Shown piece after piece: positions 22,760 to 31,404 of a DNA stretch of 47,166 nt. Within the stretch, counting starts at the first letter, position 1; each line of letters begins with the position of its first letter. The notes beneath the pieces were generated by a model. It was not told the origin of the DNA. It saw only the letters and a program-made list of their open reading frames with translations, and did not search any database. The translations under genes were made by a program, and so were the position numbers. This DNA comes from CAZDVQ01 sp964508975 (lineage in GTDB: Bacteria; Bacteroidota; Bacteroidia; Chitinophagales; Saprospiraceae), in contig CAZDVQ010000035.1 of the NCBI GenBank assembly GCA_964508975.1, positions 1 through 47,166 on the forward strand, in the 5' to 3' direction.

Positions 22760-23641
22760 CTACTTCTCTCCAAACAATCCATCTTTCTCTTTTTTGGGGA
22801 AAGGGATTGGAGCCTGGCCATCTTCTAGTTTAGCAGCATTTTCCCAGAGCTGGTCTTGGAAGGTCCAGATGCCTTTTTTGAGTTTAAAACCAGAGTAGCT
22901 GCCATCGGGTACATTGACCGGACCGCCATCTAGGCCACCAGCCGAGATGAGGTGGTCAAATACAATCATCTCAAACTGATCGGACCAGTTGAGGGTAACA
23001 GCAACCTCTGCGGAATACTCGATGAGGAAGCGTTTGTATAGTTTCATCTGCCCAGTACGAATATCGGGGAATTCAATCACGGGCGCGCCGAACTTGGGTT
23101 TGCCATTGTCAAAGTACAACACATCCATTACCTTGCGACGGGTAAAAAACGAGTGGGCATCGTAACCCACGAGGGCATACATTTTCTCGTTGCCTTTTTT
23201 AAAGTCGATGATGCGATAATACAAGGCACCGTACCATTTTTTAGGGGTAAGTACAGATTGCTCTGGGTAAGGCAACTCGTCGGTACCATCAACTAGTACG
23301 TGCGATTTACCGTCGGGCATAACCAACAAGCCATAATACTTGTAGGTATTGTCGTCGACAAACAGCTGCCAGGTAGCCACGCGGAAACTCTTGTCTTGCG
23401 GTGCTTGCAGCGACACGCTAGTAATCTCGGTAAAGGGATATTCATAGGCGCCGGGCATTTTGAACAAATCTTGCAGGGCCTGTAAAATTTCCTCGGCCTT
23501 AGCCTGGCGGGCCGTGCGGGAGGTATCGGTAAGTAGCTGTTCGGCCATTTTCTGTACGGCGCTGGCTTTATCGGCCAATTGTGCTTGGGCAGCCGGTAGC
23601 GCTAAAATAGCTACAAACAACAAGGTGAGCAATGATCGCAT
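22760..23641 (-). CDS. Secreted protein of unknown function
   Basis: The 293-residue protein has a signal peptide ending at AQAQ (residue ~21) and no further membrane helix. A helical segment (~22-65, AEQLLTDTSRTARQAKAEEILQALQDLF) is followed by a beta-rich domain (TSVSLQAPQDKSFRVATWQLFVDDNTYKYYGLLVMPDG and later KWYGALYYRIIDFKKGNEKMYALVGYDAH). This resembles uncharacterised periplasmic proteins of Bacteroidota; I cannot assign a function. It is followed by a clear intrinsic terminator and appears to be a single-gene unit. Confidence 0.75.
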   Translation of the reverse strand: MRSLLTLLFVAILALPAAQAQLADKASAVQKMAEQLLTDTSRTARQAKAEEILQALQDLFKMPGAYEYPFTEITSVSLQAPQDKSFRVATWQLFVDDNTYKYYGLLVMPDGKSHVLVDGTDELPYPEQSVLTPKKWYGALYYRIIDFKKGNEKMYALVGYDAHSFFTRRKVMDVLYFDNGKPKFGAPVIEFPDIRTGQMKLYKRFLIEYSAEVAVTLNWSDQFEMIVFDHLISAGGLDGGPVNVPDGSYSGFKLKKGIWTFQDQLWENAAKLEDGQAPIPFPKKEKDGLFGEK

Positions 23642-23677
23642 GGTGATATATGGGTTTCAAAAGTGAACGGATAGCTT

Positions 23678-23783
23678 GCGTTAGCTGCCTGGAGGGCCGC
23701 ACCGCAGGTGCGGGTGCGCATCGCGCACGGAGCGCAGCGAACCCCGGAAGGGAGCGACGGCGCATCGCGCCGGAACGCCCAAA
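23678..23783 (-). repeat. GC-rich structured intergenic repeat, copy A8
   Basis: Minus-strand A copy: head GGGCGTTCCGGCGC-gat-GCGCCG, middle hairpin CGTGCGC-gat-GCGCACC, variable arm CCGCACC-tgc-GGTGCGG in place of AGCCGC/GCGGCT, and tail GCAGCTAACGC. The variable arm is a good example of changed bases with kept pairing. It begins 36 bases upstream of the secreted protein gene. Confidence 0.85.
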
Positions 23784-23838
23784 TTAATGTGCTAATTTTT
23801 TGATGTGCTAATGTGCTAAACGATGAACGATGAATCCG

Positions 23839-23930
23839 GGCGAGCGTCGCTCGCCCTAACCCGCGCTACCAACAGACGCAAGGCGGCTGTGCAGTGGAGG
23901 GGGTAGGCGCAATGCGCCGGGGTGAGGCGC
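23839..23930 (+). repeat. Structured repeat C1
   Basis: A ~92 bp element shared, in opposite orientation, with C2 (43293-43385). The fixed parts are GCTACCAAC, GACGC and TGTGCAGTGGAGGGGGT. The hairpins are GGCGAGC-gtc-GCTCGCC and GGCGC-aat-GCGCC. The second hairpin has a different sequence in C2 but still pairs. Nothing in it reads as a gene. Confidence 0.8.
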
Positions 23931-24010
23931 TAAATGAACTTAGCTAAAAGAGTGCCGAAATTCGGCTTTACTCTTAACGTGCGAAAGTACGGGCTTGGTA
24001 TTTAAACACA

Positions 24011-24046
24011 AAAAATCCCGGCTCGTTTGGGGCGAGGCCGGGATTG
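24011..24046 (-). terminator. Intrinsic terminator of the four-repeat protein gene
   Basis: On the minus strand AATCCCGGC pairs with GCCGGGATT, extended by CTCG/CGAG, and TTTTTTGTGTTT follows. It starts ~25 bases after the stop codon at 24070. Confidence 0.85.
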
Positions 24047-24069
24047 GAGTGTTTATTTGAATGTTGGTA

Positions 24070-25590
24070 TTACTTGCGCAACTCTGCGGATAGTTCATTA
24101 AGCAACTTAATCATTTCGTCGGCCCTTGCCTTAGAATTGAGGTATTCAACCGAGCGGCTAGTGATATCTTTGTACGATGAACCACAATCTTCGTTAATCT
24201 CCTTTACAGAGGTAATAGCCTCAAAACCAAATGAATAGCCAGTTGAACCGCTAGCGTAGTACTGGAATTTCAAGTCACCATCCAGCGGGAAAGTAACCTC
24301 GCAGCTGGCACCGTTGTAAATAAGTGCAGGGATGTTGTAGTCTGCACGCCATTGAATTTTGCTAGAAGAATAATTGGTAAACAGCGTGTTCAAGGTTTTG
24401 AGTTTAGCATCAACGGTAGCTTTGTTGGCTTTTGAAACCCTAGTTTTGGTAGATGCCAAAACTTTAGCCTTGACCTTCTTGAGGCGCAAAACTACCTGTG
24501 GTGCGTTTTTGTCGAGACGCATGGTGTAGGTAGAGTAGTTTTCATTGGTGCCAATGAGACATTCATCACCTTCGATGCAGTAGAGATCGACGATATCATT
24601 GTCTTCACCTGTGATGTTGAAACCTATATCTTCGGCAGATACAGTAAAGGTGTTGAATTTATCCTTGCAAATGATGGTCTTGCGAATTTCGTTCACAGCG
24701 TAGCTTGTGCTGTAAGGATTATACAAGGAGAACTGCTGGTTTACATACTCGAGATCGGCAGCGATAGTTGTAGCTGCGGGAGCTGCAGCAACGGGTTTGC
24801 CTGCTAGTAATTTTTTTTGTGCCGCGTTGAGGCGATCAACGGTATTGCGTACGTTGCGGGTAAGGCCCATGGTGTACTCGGCATAATCCATATCGTCGCC
24901 TGTGATACATTCAGAGCCATCTTTACAGAAAAGGCCAAGGTTATTGTAATCGTCGAGGCGAATTTCAATCAAGGCAGCATTAGCTACTTTATCGCCGAAC
25001 TCGTCGTTGCAGATTATTGTTTTAGCCTTGGCATCCATACGGTAAGTCGTGTTGTACTCGTTGTACAGGGCAAATTGATCGTTTACAAAAGCCAAGTCTT
25101 CAGCGATGGTGGTCTTGGTCAAGTCAATGCCCGAGAAGTCATCTTCGACAATTTCGGCAGCTTCTTCTTCCGCGTAGATTTCTTCCTCAACAGACTGTGG
25201 ATTATCGCGGATATATTGGATGATACGGTTAAGGCGTTTAACCACTTCTTTCACATCGGCAATACGTGGGCCATTGGCATCCGTTAAGCCCATGCTGTAC
25301 GATTCGAGGTTATCCTCTAAGCCTATGAGGCAATATTCGCCGTCGGTACATTCAATCAACACGTTATTGTCTTCATCAACGCTAGCTTCAATCGAGAAAA
25401 CATCGGCATCGAACACGTCGAATTCATCGCTGAAGTACAATAAACCAGCCTCGAGGCTGTAATCGAATGAAGTGCTGTATTCGTTGTACTCAGCAAACTT
25501 ATCGTTTACATAAGCTAGGTCATCGTCAATGTCTTGTGCCACAGAGAACAATGGTAAACAAAGCAGGAGGAGCCACATTAAATTTTTCAT
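24070..25590 (-). CDS. Secreted protein made of four ~105-residue repeats
   Basis: From the ATG at 25590 the protein has 506 residues and a signal peptide ending near AQ19. Four related units follow at about 23-130, 163-265, 277-380 and 393-506. Units 1-3 share an opening LAxVNxxFxxYNxYxTxY, a middle strand pattern (IICxDxF) and a cysteine loop C-x5-C followed by G (Cys81/87, Cys222/228, Cys338/344, as in CTDGEYCLIG). A helix with VxRLNxxxxxxLA closes each unit. Unit 4 has lost the loop. The units are linked by acidic or Ala-rich spacers. I know no function; binding of a ligand or metal at the Cys loop is only a guess. A TAACTTTG -7 box lies at 25628-25635. Confidence 0.8.
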   Translation of the reverse strand: MKNLMWLLLLCLPLFSVAQDIDDDLAYVNDKFAEYNEYSTSFDYSLEAGLLYFSDEFDVFDADVFSIEASVDEDNNVLIECTDGEYCLIGLEDNLESYSMGLTDANGPRIADVKEVVKRLNRIIQYIRDNPQSVEEEIYAEEEAAEIVEDDFSGIDLTKTTIAEDLAFVNDQFALYNEYNTTYRMDAKAKTIICNDEFGDKVANAALIEIRLDDYNNLGLFCKDGSECITGDDMDYAEYTMGLTRNVRNTVDRLNAAQKKLLAGKPVAAAPAATTIAADLEYVNQQFSLYNPYSTSYAVNEIRKTIICKDKFNTFTVSAEDIGFNITGEDNDIVDLYCIEGDECLIGTNENYSTYTMRLDKNAPQVVLRLKKVKAKVLASTKTRVSKANKATVDAKLKTLNTLFTNYSSSKIQWRADYNIPALIYNGASCEVTFPLDGDLKFQYYASGSTGYSFGFEAITSVKEINEDCGSSYKDITSRSVEYLNSKARADEMIKLLNELSAELRK

Positions 25591-25720
25591 AGGGGAGTGC
25601 ATTTGGGGATTGAGTTGCTTAATATCACAAAGTTAACGGTTTTCTTTAAGCTTTTCTTCTACGTTGTTTTACTGATTTTTTATACCTTCGTCAGTATTAT
25701 TAATCTAAAACAACCCTACT

Positions 25721-26203
25721 ATGAACTTACTCGTCATCGCCTTAACCGCATTAATCCCTACCCTCGTTGGTTTCATTTGGTACCACCCCAAGGTGATGGG
25801 CACCCAATGGATGAACGCCAGCAAACTCACCGAGGACGACCTCAAAGGTGCCAACATGTTGCTCATTATGGGTCTTTCGTTGCTATTTTCTTTTATGCTG
25901 GCTTTCAGTTTACAACTTAGCGTTATCCACCAGATGCATGTTTACTCCCTTTTTGCTAACATCCCGAAGGCTGAAGCCGATGCTGTTTTGGTGCCTTTCA
26001 TGGAAAAATACGGCCAGTTGTACCGTAGCTTTGGCCATGGTGCATTACACGGTGGCATCACCGCTATCTTCTTGGTGATGCCCGTATTAGCTACCAACGC
26101 CATGTTCGAGCGCAAAGGGTGGAAATATATCCTCGTCAACACCGCTTACTGGTTCATTACCCTCATGTTGATGGGTGGTGTACTTTGCCAGTTTATTAAA
26201 TAA
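25721..26203 (+). CDS. DUF1761-type membrane protein
   Basis: The 160-residue protein has four predicted membrane helices: residues ~2-20 (LLVIALTALIPTLVGFIWYHP), ~45-68, ~103-125 and ~137-158. The opening WYHPKVMGTQWM and the later FGHGALHGGITAIFLVMPVLATNAMFERKGWKYILVNTAYWFITLMLMGGVL fit the DUF1761 family, whose role is not known. It stands alone, divergent from the four-repeat gene. Repeat B2 starts 8 bases after its stop. Confidence 0.82.
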   Translation: MNLLVIALTALIPTLVGFIWYHPKVMGTQWMNASKLTEDDLKGANMLLIMGLSLLFSFMLAFSLQLSVIHQMHVYSLFANIPKAEADAVLVPFMEKYGQLYRSFGHGALHGGITAIFLVMPVLATNAMFERKGWKYILVNTAYWFITLMLMGGVLCQFIK

Positions 26204-26210
26204 TTATTTT

Positions 26211-26395
26211 TTTGGGCGCTGCGCCAGTTCGGGCGGGGGCAAAAATATTTTGCCCCCGCCCGCTGCCGCCGCTACGTTACGCGGCTCGCTGCGCTCGGCC
26301 CTACGCCGCCCCACCTGACGGAGGAGACAAGGCATGGTCGCTTCAATGGGCGGCTCGGTCTGGCCCTGCGGGCCACCGCTTCACATCGCTAGCGC
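26211..26395 (+). repeat. GC-rich structured intergenic repeat, copy B2 (enlarged)
   Basis: Plus-strand B-type copy starting 8 bases after the DUF1761 stop. It carries an inserted palindrome (CGGGCGGGGGCAAAAATATT, mirrored by TTTTGCCCCCGCCCG). The CGGCTCGCTGCGCTCGGCCC and TGGCCCTGCGGGCCACCGC segments identify the family. It is longer (~185 bp) than the others because of this and a central insertion. Confidence 0.78.
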
Positions 26396-26396
26396 A

Positions 26397-26521
26397 CAAT
26401 GTCATTAAGCGTTAATTATTTTCGAATTTATAACCACCCCGTCTGCGCTCAGGTTGATTTACGCCCTGTAGGGCAGACGGGGCGGTCATAAACCCTGAAA
26501 AATTAACGCTTAATAGCATTG
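26397..26521. repeat. Fold-back element F
   Basis: Two arms of ~50 bases are imperfect inverted copies: the left arm 26397-26449 begins CAATGTCATTAAGCGTTAAT, and the right arm 26470-26521 ends ATTAACGCTTAATAGCATTG. The inner ends pair as CCCCGTCTGC/GCAGACGGGG, and a 20-base loop separates the arms. Its left tip joins the end of B2 without a gap. The same tip sequence joins A1 at 23-46. The 26204-26670 gap holds B2, this element and the sigma factor promoter. Confidence 0.8.
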
Positions 26522-26613
26522 CACTAGCACAGCCCACCCCCCTTTTTTCGTTTTTTTTAGGGTAAATGAAACTTTTTTTCACAATCAATGTTTAACCATT
26601 GAAGTTTAAACAT

Positions 26614-26621
26614 TATCTTTG
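26614..26621 (+). promoter_or_regulatory. -7 promoter box of the ECF sigma gene
   Basis: TATCTTTG matches TAnnTTTG and lies 49 bases before the ATG at 26671. It overlaps the first codons of a longer frame starting at 26599, which is why that start is rejected. A good -33 TTTG was not seen at the proper distance. Confidence 0.55.
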
Positions 26622-26670
26622 TGTTGTCAAACTGAAAAAGCATCCATCACCTACTATAATTAAGCGGAAC

Positions 26671-27195
26671 ATGAGCACCATCGAATTCAACCAACAGCTA
26701 ACCGGTATTAGTGCTTACCTCGAGAATTTTGCCTACAGCTTAACCCACGACGAGGAAAATGCACGCGACCTGTTCCAGGAAACTATTTATAAAGCCATGC
26801 GCTACAAGGAGCATTTTACCCTGGGTACCAACTTCAGGGCCTGGATTAGCACCATCATGCGCAACATCTTCATCAACGATTGGCGCCGCAAGTCAACCCG
26901 TAAAACCTCGGTTGAAAACTTCGACGAACCGTACTTGGTCGAGAACTTTAGCACCACCCACAACGAGGGCGAGCAAAATATGGAACGCGAAACCATCGAG
27001 GTATTTATCAACGCCCTGCCCGAGAAATTGCGCAAGCCATTCCTCATGAGTGTCGAAGGTTTTGCCTACCAAGAAATTGCCGACGAGATGCAGGTTCCCC
27101 TAGGCACCATCAAGAGCCGTATTTTCTTTGCCCGCGAAAAACTGCAAAAAGATTTGCTGCGTATTTACCCATCCCTTGAAAATCGTTTGAACTAA
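26671..27195 (+). CDS. ECF-type RNA polymerase sigma factor
   Basis: From the ATG at 26671 the protein has 174 residues, the usual ECF length. Region 2 (~15-85) includes DEENARDLFQETIYKAMRYKEHF and NFRAWISTIMRNIFINDWRRK, which melt and read the -10-like element. Region 4 (~115-170) ends in the helix-turn-helix AYQEIADEMQVPLGTIKSRIFFAREKLQKDL, which reads the -35-like element. There is no N-terminal or C-terminal extra domain and no anti-sigma gene beside it, so its signal is unknown. Confidence 0.92.
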   Translation: MSTIEFNQQLTGISAYLENFAYSLTHDEENARDLFQETIYKAMRYKEHFTLGTNFRAWISTIMRNIFINDWRRKSTRKTSVENFDEPYLVENFSTTHNEGEQNMERETIEVFINALPEKLRKPFLMSVEGFAYQEIADEMQVPLGTIKSRIFFAREKLQKDLLRIYPSLENRLN

Positions 27196-27289
27196 GCTTG
27201 CGTTCGGATTGTTTTTTGCCCAACCAAGTCCTTATTTACCTATTTACCCGTAACTTGTGTTCTACGATTTTTTTATAAACCCCGAAGAG

Positions 27290-27769
27290 ATGGCCAAGAT
27301 TGAAGATGCGATCAAGCAAACGAAACCCTTCAAGGATGTTCGTCAAAAAGCTGTGGTCAACATCATATATACCCACAACTGGATCAGCGATAAATTTAAA
27401 AAGTTCCTCGCGCCGTTCAACATCACGCCAACACAGTATAACGTGTTGCGCATATTGCGCGGCGCGGGGAAACCTATTTCTACGTCCGATATTCGCGACC
27501 GTATGCTGGAGCCATCATCTGATACTTCGCGCATCGTTGACCGCCTCGCCAAATGCGAACTCGTCGAACGCCGTGTTTGCCCCAACGATAAACGCCTAGT
27601 TGATGTAAGCATCAGCGCTAAAGGCCTCGAACTCCTCCAGGATATGGACAACGACGCCCTTAAAATCGGCTACCTCATGGGCAAACTTACCGAGGCCGAG
27701 GCCATACAACTCTCGGAACTACTCGATAAAATCCGCTCTTGCGGCGAATGTGACGGCGCACAACATTAA
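27290..27769 (+). CDS. MarR family transcription regulator
   Basis: From the ATG at 27290 the protein has 159 residues. The winged helix spans ~40-120 with ITPTQYNVLRILRGAGKPISTSDIRDRM, the recognition helix SSDTSRIVDRLAKCELVERRV and the wing CPNDKRLVDVSISAKG, flanked by dimer helices. A GTG at 27257 would add 11 residues but is less likely. MarR proteins usually repress genes for stress, efflux or degradation in response to small molecules. No dedicated target operon lies beside it. Its stop TAA shares bases with the convergent gene's stop. Confidence 0.88.
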   Translation: MAKIEDAIKQTKPFKDVRQKAVVNIIYTHNWISDKFKKFLAPFNITPTQYNVLRILRGAGKPISTSDIRDRMLEPSSDTSRIVDRLAKCELVERRVCPNDKRLVDVSISAKGLELLQDMDNDALKIGYLMGKLTEAEAIQLSELLDKIRSCGECDGAQH

Positions 27770-28407
27770 TACTTCACAAAGCGTACAGGGCTAGATTTGT
27801 CCTCACCTACACGCAACACATATACTCCAGCTGGCAAAGCTGTAATGTCAATCTCTTGGCGCTCGGCTAAAACCGTTTGTGTCAATACTAAGGTTCCTAG
27901 CTGGTTGAACACTTGTAGTGTTCTGCCGGTATAATTAGCCGATACGTCCAGGTTCAATACTGCCTGACTTGGGTTTGGGAATACCCTCACCGCTGAGGTC
28001 TCGGGTTGAGTAATACCCGTGGCACAGTCAACCGTGAAAAAATAATCACTCGAGTCTACATATACGCCCAGGTAATCTCCCGTGATGGCCGTTATTTCAT
28101 AGGTCCCGGCACTCAAAAGACCTAACTCAAATACCACCGTATCGGGTACAATAACGGTGAGCCCTGGCCCACTCGATGCAGCATCAATTTTTAAGGCAAT
28201 CTGGTTGCCCAACAAGTCGAAACCAGAAAACGAGATATACTCTCCAGTCGATGATAATCCACCGGCCACGTGTAAATATACGGTGTCGTTACAGGTAGGA
28301 TTAGCCGGCGTTGTAAAAATGTCCGAGGCGTAAAAGAAAGTTTGAGCACGCAGCTGGCTCAATAAAAACAGGCTCAATGTAAAAATTAGTGTAAAGGCTA
28401 CTTTCAT
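27766..28407 (-). CDS. Small secreted protein with T9SS sorting domain
   Basis: The 213-residue protein has a signal peptide (MKVAFTLIFTLSLFLLSQLRAQ), a beta-rich domain of ~110 residues (TFFYASDIFTTPANPTCNDTVYLHVAGG, VPDTVVFELGLLSAGTYEITAI) and a type IX sorting domain (RVFPNPSQAVLNLDVS, ending VYVLRVGE and RFVKY). The middle domain looks immunoglobulin-like and is not recognised. It should be carried to the surface by the type IX secretion system. The gene is convergent with the MarR gene; the two stops overlap within TTAA. Confidence 0.8.
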   Translation of the reverse strand: MKVAFTLIFTLSLFLLSQLRAQTFFYASDIFTTPANPTCNDTVYLHVAGGLSSTGEYISFSGFDLLGNQIALKIDAASSGPGLTVIVPDTVVFELGLLSAGTYEITAITGDYLGVYVDSSDYFFTVDCATGITQPETSAVRVFPNPSQAVLNLDVSANYTGRTLQVFNQLGTLVLTQTVLAERQEIDITALPAGVYVLRVGEDKSSPVRFVKY

Positions 28408-28500
28408 AAAATTGGGATTGGGTTAAATAATGTGTTTTACACCCACATCAACGTTTCTTGCACCTATTTCGTGGGGATTTTTAAAAAAAATGCAAAAATA

Positions 28501-28537
28501 TTTGGTCAGCAATTATATTCATCGTAATATTGCAATA
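28501..28537 (+). promoter_or_regulatory. ars promoter with overlapping candidate ArsR operator
   Basis: TTTG at 28501-28504 and TAATATTG at 28525-28532 are spaced by 20 bases, close to the Bacteroidota promoter plan (TTTG-N19/20-TAnnTTTG). The palindrome TATTGCAATA at 28528-28537 overlaps the -7 box, as expected if ArsR binds there and blocks polymerase when no arsenite is present. The arsR ATG follows at 28556. The element positions are seen; ArsR binding is inferred. Confidence 0.65.
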
Positions 28538-28555
28538 AATAAATGAATAAACACT

Positions 28556-28885
28556 ATGGGCCTTACCAAAACCGATAATTTTACCGAGCAGCAAAACGAG
28601 CTGGCCAACATTGCCAAAGCGCTTGGCCACCCAGCCCGCATCGCTATTCTACAACACTTGGTCAATATCAATTCCTGCATTTGTGGCGAGCTCGTGCTCG
28701 AAATTGGCCTAGCCCAACCCACCGTTTCTCAACATTTAACCGCCCTCAAAGCGGTTGGCATTATCCAGGGCAACATTGAAGGTACCAGCGTGTGCTATTG
28801 CATCAACGCCGATACATGGAAACGCTACGCCAGCCTCTTCGAAGCTTTTTTCGGTTCGTACAAAGCGCCCTCAAGCTGCTGCTAA
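28556..28885 (+). CDS. arsR: ArsR family metalloregulator
   Basis: The 109-residue winged-helix protein fits the ArsR/SmtB family: LANIAKALGHPARIAILQHLV, the recognition region LAQPTVSQHLTALKAVGIIQG and the wing EGTSVCYCINADTW. Candidate metal ligands are Cys in NSCICGEL before the recognition helix, Cys in VCYC, and the final SSCC. ArsR represses the ars genes until As(III) binds. It is first in a cluster with ArsI-like, Acr3 and ArsC proteins, and a palindrome overlaps its promoter, which fits autoregulation. Confidence 0.9.
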   Translation: MGLTKTDNFTEQQNELANIAKALGHPARIAILQHLVNINSCICGELVLEIGLAQPTVSQHLTALKAVGIIQGNIEGTSVCYCINADTWKRYASLFEAFFGSYKAPSSCC

Positions 28886-28930
28886 TCCCCACTCCTAACT
28901 CCTAATTCCTCACTCATAACTCAACCAAAT

Positions 28931-29431
28931 ATGGCTTTCCCACGCATGCACGTGTCGCTCTACGTGAGCAACTTGGCCGCTACGGTCAATTTCTACAACA
29001 CTTTCTTCGGTAAACCTGCCGATAAAATCAAACCCAAATACGCCAAGTACGTACTCGAGAGCCCTTCGCTCATCATTTCTTTCATCGAGAACTCCGAACG
29101 CGTAAAAGCCAACTTCGGCCACCTTGGCTTCCAGGTTGAAACCGTGGAAGAAATGAACGCCCGCCTCGAACTTGCCCGCCAACAAGGTATCGTTTCTAAA
29201 GAAGAAATAGGCACGTCTTGCTGCTACGCTGTTCAAGATAAGTTTTGGGCCACCGACCCCGATGGTGTACAATGGGAGGTTTATTACTTCCACGAGGATG
29301 CCGAGTTCAACGACCCGCACTACGAACTCCAAGACACCTCGGCCTGCTGTATGCCTGCTACCAGCGAGAAAACATTTAAACCCCTCACCCAGCTTAAAAC
29401 CGTGTGCGAGCCCGGTGGTAACTGCTGCTAA
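28931..29431 (+). CDS. arsI: ArsI/CadI-like glyoxalase-fold protein, likely C-As lyase
   Basis: The 166-residue protein has the glyoxalase/VOC fold and resembles ArsI, a ferrous-iron dioxygenase that cleaves the carbon-arsenic bond of trivalent organoarsenicals, and the related CadI group. Expected ligands are present: His7 (MHVSLYV), His64 (FGHLGF) and Glu116 (VQWEVYYF) for iron, and the vicinal pair Cys97-Cys98 in SCCYAV for As(III). A C-terminal tail with further pairs (ACCMPA, final GGNCC) could also bind arsenic. It lies 45 bases after arsR and 12 before acr3. CadI-type proteins share the fold, so the reaction is probable and not proven. Confidence 0.85.
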   Translation: MAFPRMHVSLYVSNLAATVNFYNTFFGKPADKIKPKYAKYVLESPSLIISFIENSERVKANFGHLGFQVETVEEMNARLELARQQGIVSKEEIGTSCCYAVQDKFWATDPDGVQWEVYYFHEDAEFNDPHYELQDTSACCMPATSEKTFKPLTQLKTVCEPGGNCC

Positions 29432-29443
29432 ACATCGGCTTCC

Positions 29444-30469
<1,026 letters not shown>

Positions 30470-30507
30470 ATCATTTTATCGCTAGCTCTTTTCATCATTT
30501 TTTCTTC

Positions 30508-30630
30508 TTGGGCGCTGCGCCGCTGCGCGTCGCCGGCGTGCTCCGGGGTGCGCTGTCGCTCCGTGCTACGCACCAGCGCCTACGGCGCTGCCCTACGCAT
30601 GCCTAGCGCTTACGGCGGCTTCGCCACCGT
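30508..30630 (+). repeat. GC-rich structured intergenic repeat, copy A9
   Basis: Plus-strand copy starting 39 bases after the acr3 stop. It has the head TTGGGCGCTGCGCCGC-tgc-GCG, CGTGC-tac-GCACC, AGCGCC-tac-GGCGCT and a tail CATGCCTAGCGC followed by a CGGCGGCTTCGCCACCG hairpin. The variable arm matches A3 and not the common AGCCGC type. It lies within the acr3-arsC gap. Confidence 0.83.
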
Positions 30631-30712
30631 TGGGATGAAGAACTAGTACCAAGTAGTAATGTGGCTGCCCAATACAGGAAGGTATAATGTAGTAATCCCT
30701 ACCCTTGCCCTT

Positions 30713-30790
30713 GTTGGCGTCCCCGCCAACAAGCGGTAAAGCAGCGCAGATTATGCGTAAACTTGTACGGCCGTTGGCGGGGACGCCAAC
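30713..30790. repeat. Duplicated palindrome E with complementary loops
   Basis: GTTGGCG-TCCC-CGCCAAC (30713-30730) and GTTGGCG-GGGA-CGCCAAC (30773-30790) are hairpins with identical 7-bp stems. Both are followed by A(A)GCGG(T/C)AAAG in the same direction, so they are direct copies whose loops are complementary. They also form an exact 18-bp inverted pair with 42 bases between them. The surrounding bases (30631-30847) hold no supportable gene. Confidence 0.7.
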
Positions 30791-30847
30791 AGCGGCAAAG
30801 TGAAGAACAGCAGTTAGAATTGGTTTGGCAGTAATGAGATAAGGGCC

Positions 30848-30956
30848 ATCGCGGCAGCGATGCGGAGGGGTGGGCGAAGCCCAGACCGCGAAGCGGGCCG
30901 AGCGAACAGCGAGCCCCGAAGCGTAGCGCCGACGCGCAGCGGCGGGCCGCCCAAAA
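30848..30956 (-). repeat. GC-rich structured intergenic repeat, copy B3
   Basis: Minus-strand B-type copy, head TTTTGGGCGGCCCGCCGC-tgc-GCG at 30956, middle GGCCCGCTTCGCGGTCTGGGC and tail CCGCATCGCTGCCGCGATG at 30848. Its head points to the arsC start, 37 bases away. With A9 and E it makes up the 524-base gap between acr3 and arsC. Confidence 0.8.
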
Positions 30957-30993
30957 TAAAACAATCAAATCATCATCAATCAAACCACTCAAT

Positions 30994-31404
30994 ATGAACA
31001 TTTTAGTGCTTTGTACCGGCAATTCGTGCCGTAGCCAAATGGCGCATGGTTACCTTAAACAAATGGGTGGCCCCGGCGTGCAAGTGTATAGTGCCGGCGT
31101 TGAAACACACGGGCTGAACCCTTTTGCAGTGGGTATCATGGCCGAGGATGGCGTGGATATTAGCCAACATACCTCTAACCACGTGGATGAATACCGCGAA
31201 ATTGCCTTTGATATTGTGCTCACCGTGTGCGACCACGCCCGCGAGGTTTGCCCATATTTCCCGAGCAATGCCAAGCTGTTCCACCACGATTTTACCGACC
31301 CCACCAAGGCCGTGGGCACCGTGCCCGAGTTGATTAAAGCGTTTAGGCAAACCCGCGACGAGATTAAACAGTATTGTGCTAATTTGCTGACTCAGTACGC
31401 TTAA
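30994..31404 (+). CDS. arsC: Arsenate reductase, low-molecular-weight phosphatase type
   Basis: The 136-residue enzyme reduces As(V) to As(III) for export by Acr3. It has the phosphatase loop CTGNSCR with nucleophile Cys7 and Arg13, and the redox pair Cys79 and Cys86 (TVCDHAREVCPYFP) of the thioredoxin-dependent pI258-type family. The HHDFTDPTKA segment carries the acid Asp. Length is normal. It is separated from acr3 by 524 bases of repeats, so it may have its own promoter or depend on readthrough. No strong -7 box was found in front of it. Confidence 0.93.
   Translation: MNILVLCTGNSCRSQMAHGYLKQMGGPGVQVYSAGVETHGLNPFAVGIMAEDGVDISQHTSNHVDEYREIAFDIVLTVCDHAREVCPYFPSNAKLFHHDFTDPTKAVGTVPELIKAFRQTRDEIKQYCANLLTQYA

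Noticed and set aside
30593..31022. Two minus-strand open frames of 107-123 codons
   Set aside because: They are made by repeats B3 and E and their flanks; similar frames arise at other repeat copies.
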